From: Rikenellaceae bacterium
Lineage (GTDB): Bacteria; Bacteroidota; Bacteroidia; Bacteroidales; Rikenellaceae
Reading direction: 5' to 3'
DNA: 39,654 nt
Assembly (NCBI GenBank): GCA_015059735.1
Contig: SUZX01000012.1
Span: forward strand, 1 to 39,654
Position 1 is the stretch's first letter; the number at the start of each line of letters is the position of its first letter. The notes under the pieces were generated by a model, which saw only the letters and a list, made by a program, of their open reading frames with translations, ran no database searches and had not been told where the DNA came from. Below are positions 34,298-39,654 of the stretch, piece after piece. The translations under genes and the position numbers were made by a program.

Positions 34298-35578
34298 ATG
34301 TTAGTACAGTTCAAATTCAATAATTTCAAATGTTTTAAGGATGAGGCTATATTAAATCTAGTAGCTTCTAATTATTTTAAAGATGGGCCAACTAACATTT
34401 ATCCAGCAGAATTTTATTCTGTAGTAAATACATTGGCGGTTTATGGAGCTAATGCTAGTGGAAAAACTAAACTATTTCAGGCTTTTAATCTCATGCGTGA
34501 AATAGTATTGCATTCTGCTAATAATAAAAATAATAGAGTGTGGCAGGATGATTATGATCCATTCCGCCTTAATGTGGAAACAATAGGGAAAAGTAGCTCA
34601 TTTGAGGTTGTTTTCTTAATTGATGGCATACAGTATAGATATGGATTCGAGGTCGATAAGAAAACAATAATTGCCGAGTGGCTATTTAGAAAGAAGACCA
34701 AAGAAGTTAAAGTGCTATATCGGGATGAAGAGGGCATAGAATATAACAAAACTTATATTAATCATAAGGTCGCAGATAATTTAAATGATGCCGGAATGAT
34801 CCGTAAAGATGCATTATTTTTATCCATATTATCACTGTGGAACGACTCTTTTTCTTCTATGATTACAAAGTGGTTTTATAATGCCAATGTATTATCTGCA
34901 TCAATAAATAACTACCTGGGATATTCATTGAGGCAGTTAGATAGTCCTATGAAAAAGCAAATGCTTTCTATGTTAAATGGTGCAGACTTAAGCATTGAGG
35001 ATATGAGTCCAACTGAGGTCGATTTTGAATCAATACCAGATGAAATTAAGAAAATGATGCCCAAGGAAGCTTTCGAGGGCAAGATATACAATGGAGTAAA
35101 GACCACTCATAAGGTATATGATAGTAATGGGCTTGTTGTTGGAACAACAGAGTTAACTATGGAAAATGATGAGTCATATGGAACAACAAAATTGTTTGCA
35201 CTCAGCGCTCCTATTATTGACACATTAAAAAATGGTAAGATCTTATGGGTTGATGAAATTGATCATGGACTTCATTATGATTTGCTAGTTGCTATTATTC
35301 GTTTATTTCATTCACCCGAAACAAACCCTCATAATGCACAGCTAATTATTAATACTCATAATAGCGGGTTACTAGATGCCCCTAATCTATTTCGTAGAGA
35401 CCAGATATATATTGCCTCAAAGAATAGATATGGAGAGTCATCGCTTAAGCCAATAACGAACTATAGTTCAACACTTCGGAAAGGTTCTAAGTTGGGACAT
35501 CTTTACAGAGAAGGTAAATTAGGAGGTGTTCCTTATTTAGGAGAATTTGATATTAGTGTAATTTCTAAAGAGGAATAG
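34298..35578 (+). CDS. AAA ATPase, RloA/AbiLi-like
   Basis: A 426-residue ABC/SMC-type ATPase of the class annotated as AAA15/COG1106 (RloA, AbiLi). Walker A is GANASGKT at residues 50-57, early in the chain as in OLD and SMC-like proteins. ILWVDEIDHGLH near 310 is Walker B with the catalytic Glu, and INTHNSGLLD near 350 is the H-loop. The middle region (about 90-290) is the helical insertion of this family. It is the first gene of an operon: the RloB-like gene begins 2 bases after its stop. In AbiL and related abortive-infection systems such pairs act against phage. The segment is clearly more AT-rich than the core chromosome. Confidence 0.88.
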   Translation: MLVQFKFNNFKCFKDEAILNLVASNYFKDGPTNIYPAEFYSVVNTLAVYGANASGKTKLFQAFNLMREIVLHSANNKNNRVWQDDYDPFRLNVETIGKSSSFEVVFLIDGIQYRYGFEVDKKTIIAEWLFRKKTKEVKVLYRDEEGIEYNKTYINHKVADNLNDAGMIRKDALFLSILSLWNDSFSSMITKWFYNANVLSASINNYLGYSLRQLDSPMKKQMLSMLNGADLSIEDMSPTEVDFESIPDEIKKMMPKEAFEGKIYNGVKTTHKVYDSNGLVVGTTELTMENDESYGTTKLFALSAPIIDTLKNGKILWVDEIDHGLHYDLLVAIIRLFHSPETNPHNAQLIINTHNSGLLDAPNLFRRDQIYIASKNRYGESSLKPITNYSSTLRKGSKLGHLYREGKLGGVPYLGEFDISVISKEE

Positions 35579-35580
35579 CT

Positions 35581-36348
35581 ATGGGTAAGGTTCGAAGAAA
35601 AGACGCCAAGCAAGAGGAAGAGCGAAAGGCAAGAAAAGCTGCTCTAAAAGCTCGTAAAGATAAAATTAGGGAAGAACCTTTACTAGAACGAGAACTAGGA
35701 GTTGAGAAACCGCCTAAAAAGATTTTAATTATATCTGAGGGCAAAAATACAGAACCTTCATATTTCGAGCATTTTAGACTTCCTAATATTAAGCTAGAAC
35801 GTGTTGGGACAGGCAAGAGCACAACTCGATTAATTGAAGAGGCGGATAGTTTGTTAGAGAAAACATATAGGGGCCAAAAGTTCGATGAAATATGGCTGGT
35901 ATTTGACAAAGATGACAATGAAGATTTTGAGGATGCAATTAAATTGGCAATAAGTAAGAATTACAAAGTAGCCTATTCTAATCAAGCTGTTGAGTATTGG
36001 TTCATTTTACATTTTTACGACCATCATGGAGAGCAATTGTCTCGTGAGTCATATGCAGATATGATTAATTACCATATAAATCCGCTAGGGGCAAAGTATG
36101 ATGACTCAAAGATTGTTTCGAGGGAGTTTTTCGACATATTAATGTCAAAAAATCCCGAATCGCAGAAGGCTCGGTATCAAGAAGCATTTGACAGGGCAGA
36201 AAGAATTTTATCAGATAATCCTCATAGAACAGAAGAGTCGGTAACAATGGTTCATAAATTATTCTGCTCTATAATGCCATTAGAGACCACACGAGCAAAA
36301 AGAGCTCGTGAGAAGAAAGAGTCTTCAAAAAAGAAAGCGGGGCTATAA
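35581..36348 (+). CDS. RloB/AbiLii-like Toprim protein
   Basis: 255 residues. Residues 1-45 are extremely charged (Lys, Arg and Glu) and helical, possibly nucleic-acid binding. The RloB domain follows: ILIISEGKNTEPSYFEHF gives the conserved Glu53, IWLVFDKDDNED (Asp109, Asp111, Asp112) is the metal-binding DxD of a Toprim-like fold, and NQAVEYWFILHF corresponds to the family's W-x-x-x-H-F motif. The C-terminus is again basic. RloB proteins are proposed nucleases or primase-like effectors partnered by the ATPase. Two bases separate it from the ATPase gene, so the two are translationally coupled. Confidence 0.88.
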   Translation: MGKVRRKDAKQEEERKARKAALKARKDKIREEPLLERELGVEKPPKKILIISEGKNTEPSYFEHFRLPNIKLERVGTGKSTTRLIEEADSLLEKTYRGQKFDEIWLVFDKDDNEDFEDAIKLAISKNYKVAYSNQAVEYWFILHFYDHHGEQLSRESYADMINYHINPLGAKYDDSKIVSREFFDILMSKNPESQKARYQEAFDRAERILSDNPHRTEESVTMVHKLFCSIMPLETTRAKRAREKKESSKKKAGL

Positions 36349-36378
36349 CAATATCAAAGAATGTGTAGTTATTAAATT

Positions 36379-37200
36379 ATGAAAATGAAGAACGGAAAAT
36401 ATAGCATACTTTTCTTGATTGTTGTAAGTGTGTTTAGCTTCCTATTTGTAGGATATTTGTGTTATGCTAAATCTACACTGACCAAGTCACAAGAATGCAT
36501 AATAAAAAGCTATACATCTCATCTGGAAAAGGTGGATAGTATGTATGTTCATTTATACAAACATATCCAAAAAACAACAGACAACACTATTCAACGCACC
36601 AATGCCATTGTCATTGATTCAATTATCAATAATTCTATAATCAAAGGGAGAAGGCTAAACGCAAATCAGTATAAAACAATAAACCATATAATATCGTCAT
36701 ATTTTGAGAGTCAACGACAGGCATCAGATCAATTTAGTGCTCAGATACGACGTGATTCTTTAATATTAGAGGCGGAACGACTCGCTTTAAATGGACAAGT
36801 CAAGAACCATCTTGATTTGCATCTTAATCAAATTGAGAATGATTATACGAGTATAACTATATGGGCAGCCGTCTTAACAATTGTGTTCTTAATTTTTGGA
36901 TTCTACTCTATGTTTAAAATGGAACACCTTATTGAACAAGGAGAGAAAAGCAATGAGGCAATAGGTTCTATTAAAAATGATTGTGCAAAATTTGCCCAAG
37001 AGATAGAGAGGATAAAAACAAACCTCAGTAGCCAATGTGATGAGATAACAAGTACTTTTAGTGGTAATTTGAAAGCAAGGATGGATAGTTTTAACCAAGA
37101 AATAAATTCTCGTCTTACACAAATTGACACAATGTTGTCAAATGAGACCGAGATATTGGGACAAAACAAAAGAGCTAAAACTGGCAAACCGAAGAAATAA
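36379..37200 (+). CDS. Two-TM coiled-coil membrane protein in the RloAB-like operon
   Basis: 273 residues with no domain I recognise. A basic N-terminus (MKMKNGK) precedes TM1 (about 9-29), then a 128-residue, mainly helical extracytoplasmic segment, TM2 (about 158-179), and a cytoplasmic helix (180-262) with coiled-coil character ending in a Lys-rich tail. This layout resembles sensor/transducer proteins with an outer sensing region and a cytoplasmic helical rod, but no HAMP or signalling tip can be seen. It starts 30 bases after the RloB-like gene, with the same strand and composition, so it probably belongs to the same operon. A membrane-linked effector or anchor role would be speculation. 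Confidence 0.7.
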   Translation: MKMKNGKYSILFLIVVSVFSFLFVGYLCYAKSTLTKSQECIIKSYTSHLEKVDSMYVHLYKHIQKTTDNTIQRTNAIVIDSIINNSIIKGRRLNANQYKTINHIISSYFESQRQASDQFSAQIRRDSLILEAERLALNGQVKNHLDLHLNQIENDYTSITIWAAVLTIVFLIFGFYSMFKMEHLIEQGEKSNEAIGSIKNDCAKFAQEIERIKTNLSSQCDEITSTFSGNLKARMDSFNQEINSRLTQIDTMLSNETEILGQNKRAKTGKPKK

Positions 37201-37208
37201 GGAGTAGT

Positions 37209-37670
37209 ATGGATATTTCATATACATATGCATTAGTCACAAATGCATTGTCTAATGCGAGAAATATAGAATCCCTAATTAGACAAAAGCAGCTCGACCT
37301 ACAACTTCAAGATATCCACAGACAGTATCAACCAGTTGGGGGAAATAGGATCAATGCAACATTAACAAGGCAACAAATGTTGCATGAAATAGAACGGTTA
37401 ATTATCGATAGAGATAGTACAATATCCCAAGCCATTGATGCAGCCATTGTAATTGTGACAGCTGAATTAGCAAACAATGTTGAACCTCTATTTTCAGTAG
37501 GTTCTATGGCTTTAGGGAATATTATATCTTTTATTGATGCATATCGATTGAAAGTAACTATATCCTTTCCAACTATGCTTAAGATCTCTCAATTATCAAG
37601 CCAACTCATGTTAAAAGGAGTGGAGTATTTTGATCTGAAGAATAAGGTTGATAGATTTCGCTCATATTAA
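37209..37670 (+). CDS. Small helical protein of unknown function in the RloAB-like operon
   Basis: 153 residues, not recognised. The N-terminal half is polar and helical with many Gln and Arg (LIRQKQLDLQLQDIHRQYQ). A hydrophobic helix around 82-102 (AIDAAIVIVTAELANNVEPLF) is followed by MALGNIISFIDAY; these might be weak membrane-associated helices but are not clear TMs. No cysteine, no signal peptide. It starts 8 bases after the two-TM gene and ends the run. Composition matches the operon. The stop is directly followed by a degraded coding remnant. Confidence 0.6.
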   Translation: MDISYTYALVTNALSNARNIESLIRQKQLDLQLQDIHRQYQPVGGNRINATLTRQQMLHEIERLIIDRDSTISQAIDAAIVIVTAELANNVEPLFSVGSMALGNIISFIDAYRLKVTISFPTMLKISQLSSQLMLKGVEYFDLKNKVDRFRSY

Positions 37671-37671
37671 A

Positions 37672-37923
37672 AATAGAGTTCCAATCATTCCTAAAACTCG
37701 TCAATTGAAAGGAGTCAGGGATGATTATGCTCTCAGCAAACAGATATGTATTCAGACATAGAACCTGCAAGGGATAATCGAGCCAAATGTTCTCTATTCG
37801 GTTGAATTGAAGCCTATGCACAAGGGAAAGGGATATGTGGTAGTTGCCGCCACACCCGTACAGTTTCCTGCGATAGCAGAGGCCATAATCATTCCCCAAA
37901 ATACTAGAAATTATATACTTTAG
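37672..37923 (+). pseudogene. Degraded coding remnant with an internal stop
   Basis: One frame reads RVPIIPKTRQLKGVRDDYALSKQ..., then TAG (37759-37761), then continues NLQGIIEPNVLYSVELKPM and HKGKGYVVVAATPVQFPAI to a stop at 37921-37923. The second part has coding-like composition with alternating strands (GKGYVVVAATPVQF) and looks like the N-terminal part of a small mobile-element protein. No start codon with a ribosome site precedes it. The family is not identified. Confidence 0.4.
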
Positions 37924-37961
37924 TATATAGTCTAATTATCTGAAGATTAGTGTGTAAAATC

Positions 37962-37993
37962 TTTGGAAGTAGCGCACCAAATCACTATCTTTG
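37962..37993 (+). promoter_or_regulatory. Promoter of a candidate non-coding RNA
   Basis: TTTG at 37962-37965, 20 bases, TATCTTTG at 37986-37993: a full consensus match that faces no adjacent protein gene; the next one starts 365 bases away, beyond a terminator. Confidence 0.7.
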
Positions 37994-37999
37994 CACTCC

Positions 38000-38257
38000 C
38001 GATATGGGATAAAACAGAAACTAAAATGCAGCAGAATAGAATGCACATATTGCTTACGACTATTGGTCGAGTTCAGGGCGCAAAACGCCTTGAAGGAGTT
38101 CTGTGTGCGCCTATTTCAAGCGTTGAAACCGCAGATTCTATCGGGAATACTATCCAACAGAAACATACTCGAACACGGATATTATAGATGCAGATATCCG
38201 AGTTACGAGAATAGATAAGAATCGTTGGAAAGTTCCTCACTTTTCAACGATTTTTGT
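38000..38257 (+). ncRNA. Candidate structured small RNA (about 258 nt)
   Basis: Between the promoter at 37962-37993 and a strong intrinsic terminator lie several good hairpins: an 8-bp stem 38073-38080/38086-38093 with loop CAAAA, and a 7-bp stem 38176-38182/38194-38200, flanked by CTCG and CGAG that may extend it. The terminator is an 11- to 13-bp stem (38223-38233/38239-38249) followed by TTTTTG. Short open frames exist in all three plus-strand frames, but none has a ribosome site or a domain, which fits RNA better than protein. I cannot name the family. The 5' end is estimated from the promoter. Confidence 0.5.
38223..38256 (+). terminator. Terminator of the candidate small RNA
   Basis: An 11-bp stem (38223-38233 with 38239-38249, one G-T pair, loop TCCTC), extendable by two A-T pairs, followed by ATTTTTG. 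Confidence 0.8.
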
Positions 38258-38357
38258 TTATGCCCATTGGTGATGCTTAATCTCTCCATCAATTCCGTCC
38301 AATGGCAATAACAAACTTTATTATTAACAACGCAGTGATGCGGTAAACAATGAAATT

Positions 38358-39122
38358 ATGAAAATACAATTTGCATCTGACATACATTTGGAGTTGTCAG
38401 ATAATTCGAGATTTATAAAGAGTGAGCCGTTTGAGGTTACTGGCGATGTTTTGGTCTTTGCAGGTGATACTGGTTACCTTCGCGATAGAACGCTGCCAAA
38501 TTTGAAGTTCTGGAAGTGGGCATCGGCAAATTACCGAGAGGTATTGTTGGTGCCCGGCAACCACGAGTTTTATGGTAATGGCGATGTGTTGGTCTATGGC
38601 GATAGTTGGAGCCGTATGATATTGCCGAATGTACATTACCACCAGAACAAGGTTGTGAGGATTGATAATGTCGATTTCATCCTCTCGACCCTTTGGTCGC
38701 ACATTCGCCCCGAGGATGAGTATTTTGTGCATCGAGGTATGAATGATTTTCGGCAGATTATGTACAATGGTCGTCACTTTACACCTGCCGACTTTAACGC
38801 TGAGCACGAGAAGTGTCTGGACTTTATCAAGCGGAGTGTTGCGGAGAGTACCGCAGAGCGTATCGTGGTTGTAACTCATCATCTGCCTACAATGGCCGTC
38901 GTTGCACCGGAGCATAAGGGCAACTTGCTAAATAGCGCCTTTGCAACGGAGTTGGGCAACTTTATTGCCAACAGTCGTATTGATGCGTGGATTTTCGGAC
39001 ACTCGCACGCCAACATTGATGCAACAATCGGCAATACTCGCATTGTCTGCAACCAGCTCGGTTATGTCTATTACCGTGAGAATCTCAGTGGCTTCGATGG
39101 CGGGAAGTATATTGAAGTGTAG
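38358..39122 (+). CDS. Calcineurin-like metallophosphoesterase
   Basis: A 254-residue cytosolic phosphoesterase with all metal-binding motifs: SDIH (Asp8, His10), AGDTG (Asp37), GNHE at 67-70, VVTHHLP, and FGHSHAN near the C-terminus. It should hydrolyse a phosphomono- or diester using two metal ions. Substrate unknown. Composition is less AT-rich than the RloAB-like operon, so it was probably acquired separately. A hairpin-forming repeat (CCATTGG/CCAATGG) lies between it and the small RNA. It is followed after 30 bases by a DUF6922-like gene, possibly in the same transcript. Confidence 0.92.
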   Translation: MKIQFASDIHLELSDNSRFIKSEPFEVTGDVLVFAGDTGYLRDRTLPNLKFWKWASANYREVLLVPGNHEFYGNGDVLVYGDSWSRMILPNVHYHQNKVVRIDNVDFILSTLWSHIRPEDEYFVHRGMNDFRQIMYNGRHFTPADFNAEHEKCLDFIKRSVAESTAERIVVVTHHLPTMAVVAPEHKGNLLNSAFATELGNFIANSRIDAWIFGHSHANIDATIGNTRIVCNQLGYVYYRENLSGFDGGKYIEV

Positions 39123-39152
39123 AAGTGTTTATATAGTGATACATAAAACATT

Positions 39153-39398
39153 ATGAGCAATAAACCTGATTTAACTAAATTTCGTAAAACGCTATTTTGG
39201 GATACGACGTTTGACCGTATTGATTTCACAGCGCATAGTAGATATGTAATCAATCGCGTATTTGAGCGTGGCACTGAGGAGGAGATACAGGAGGTTATTC
39301 GTTTTTATGGCAGAGATACTATTCTGGAGAATCTCAACCGCAATGGTAATCCTTTATTGAAACACCTGTTCAAAGCGAATATAGAGAAGTATCTGTAA
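39153..39398 (+). CDS. DUF6922-like small protein
   Basis: An 81-residue protein. LFWDTTFDRIDFTAHSRYVINRVFERGTEEE and IRFYGRDTI match the pattern of a Bacteroidetes family annotated DUF6922 (F-W-D-x-x-F-D-x-I-D, then I-x-R-V-x-E-x-G). In other genomes such proteins often stand beside a nucleotidyltransferase AbiEii/AbiGii-type toxin and are read as possible antitoxins. No such toxin follows here; instead a convergent ATPase gene lies beyond a terminator. The 30-base gap from the metallophosphoesterase suggests one transcript. Function inferred only by association elsewhere. Confidence 0.7.
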   Translation: MSNKPDLTKFRKTLFWDTTFDRIDFTAHSRYVINRVFERGTEEEIQEVIRFYGRDTILENLNRNGNPLLKHLFKANIEKYL

Positions 39399-39418
39399 AG
39401 AGTTGAAACTATCCTATG

Positions 39419-39460
39419 ACTAATAATCGGCAATAAACCCAATTATTGCCGATTATTAGT
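39419..39460. terminator. Bidirectional terminator between convergent genes
   Basis: An 18-bp perfect stem (39419-39436 with 39443-39460), 6-base loop, flanked by A/T-rich sequence, between the DUF6922-like gene (+) and the partial ATPase gene (-). Confidence 0.85.
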
Positions 39461-39489
39461 TGTTGTAAAGTCGTTTCGTCCAAGAGATA

Positions 39490-39654
39490 TTATGCAAACA
39501 AGTCGTCTAATTTGACCTCATTTTGCACTATCCCAGAATGCGCATTGGCTTTAATACCAAATGTGGTCACCATTGTCAGATGCACAGCCTTTCGGGTATT
39601 GGTTGCATCTATAAATGCAGACTTTTTATTTCTCAACTTTTGTTCGTACTCGGC
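39490..39654 (-). CDS. C-terminus of an AAA ATPase, cut by the window edge
   Basis: The last 54 codons of a minus-strand gene whose start lies beyond the window. The translation runs AEYEQKLRNKKSAFIDATN, then RKAVHLTMVTTFGIKANAHS, and ends GIVQNEVKLDDLFA. The R-K-x-V-H-L-x-M-x-T-T-F-G block followed by N-x-x-S-x-x-V-Q-x-x-V-x-L-x-D-L-F is what I recall from the end of Bacteroidales ATP-binding proteins of the archaeal-type ATPase/DUF234 group. The call rests on a short tail and is moderate. It is transcribed toward the DUF6922-like gene. Confidence 0.55.
   Translation of the reverse strand, partial: AEYEQKLRNKKSAFIDATNTRKAVHLTMVTTFGIKANAHSGIVQNEVKLDDLFA

Noticed and set aside
34298..36348. 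Reading the ATPase/RloB pair as an OLD-nuclease (Gabija-like) system
   Set aside because: In OLD-family proteins the Toprim is fused to the ATPase, and Gabija pairs that with a UvrD-like helicase. Here the Toprim protein is separate and has RloB motifs, so RloAB/AbiL fits better.
37963..38218. Two short plus-strand open frames (74 and 75 codons) in the small-RNA region
   Set aside because: They begin inside or next to the promoter, lack ribosome sites and overlap each other. The hairpins and terminator favour RNA, though a small peptide is not excluded.
26600..39654. CRISPR array, insertion-sequence transposase, relaxase or conjugation genes in the island
   Set aside because: I looked for regular spaced repeats, transposase motifs and relaxase motifs and saw none; the only repeats are att-like and arm-like sites.

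Overview
The window is chromosomal DNA from a member of the Bacteroidales. The evidence is the promoter style (TTTG, 19-20 bases, then TAnnTTTG, seen before many genes on both strands), a pyrophosphate-dependent phosphofructokinase, the Bacteroidetes rSAM/lipoprotein gene pair, a biotin-carrying carboxyltransferase, carboxynorspermidine dehydrogenase, and integrases of the CTnDOT type that lack the first catalytic arginine. I cannot fix the genus from sequence alone.

Positions 1-26600 look like stable housekeeping chromosome. In order they hold: PPi-phosphofructokinase (-); a three-gene secreted-protein operon ending in an M14 carboxypeptidase (-); a lipoprotein plus radical SAM/SPASM enzyme (+); tRNA-Pro(CGG); panC-panD (-); a secreted alpha/beta-hydrolase, a DUF456 membrane protein and an M16 lipoprotein protease (+); a four-gene overlapping operon with a long acidic protein, rsmI, an LpxL-like acyltransferase and a GT2 glycosyltransferase (-); an oxaloacetate decarboxylase alpha-like biotin protein and mscL (+); a secreted EEP-family phosphatase/nuclease (-); the anaerobic glycerol-3-phosphate dehydrogenase operon glpABC (+); carboxynorspermidine dehydrogenase (-); and tRNA-Lys(UUU). 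Most transcription units end in clear hairpin terminators.

From the 3' end of tRNA-Lys to the end of the window (26600-39654) the sequence is a patchwork genomic island. A 3.0-kb unit between two 15-base copies of the tRNA-Lys 3' end (26586-26600 and 29587-29601, one mismatch) carries a truncated integrase, a remnant of an McrB-like ATPase, and an intact-looking hipB/hipA pair. A second tRNA-like scar lies at 29669-29690. It is followed by an intact tyrosine recombinase, a second recombinase cut off inside its catalytic domain, and a convergent HTH gene that is also cut off at the same junction. No conjugation or relaxase genes are visible, so the island seems decayed or reduced.

The most interesting cargo is an AT-rich four-gene operon (34298-37670). 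It encodes an AAA ATPase with a RloB/AbiLii-type Toprim protein (an RloAB/AbiL-like anti-phage pair), then a two-TM coiled-coil membrane protein and a small unknown protein. Behind it come a broken coding remnant, a candidate structured non-coding RNA of about 258 nt with its own promoter and terminator (37962-38257), a metallophosphoesterase, a DUF6922-like small protein and the 3' end of an AAA ATPase gene that runs off the window.
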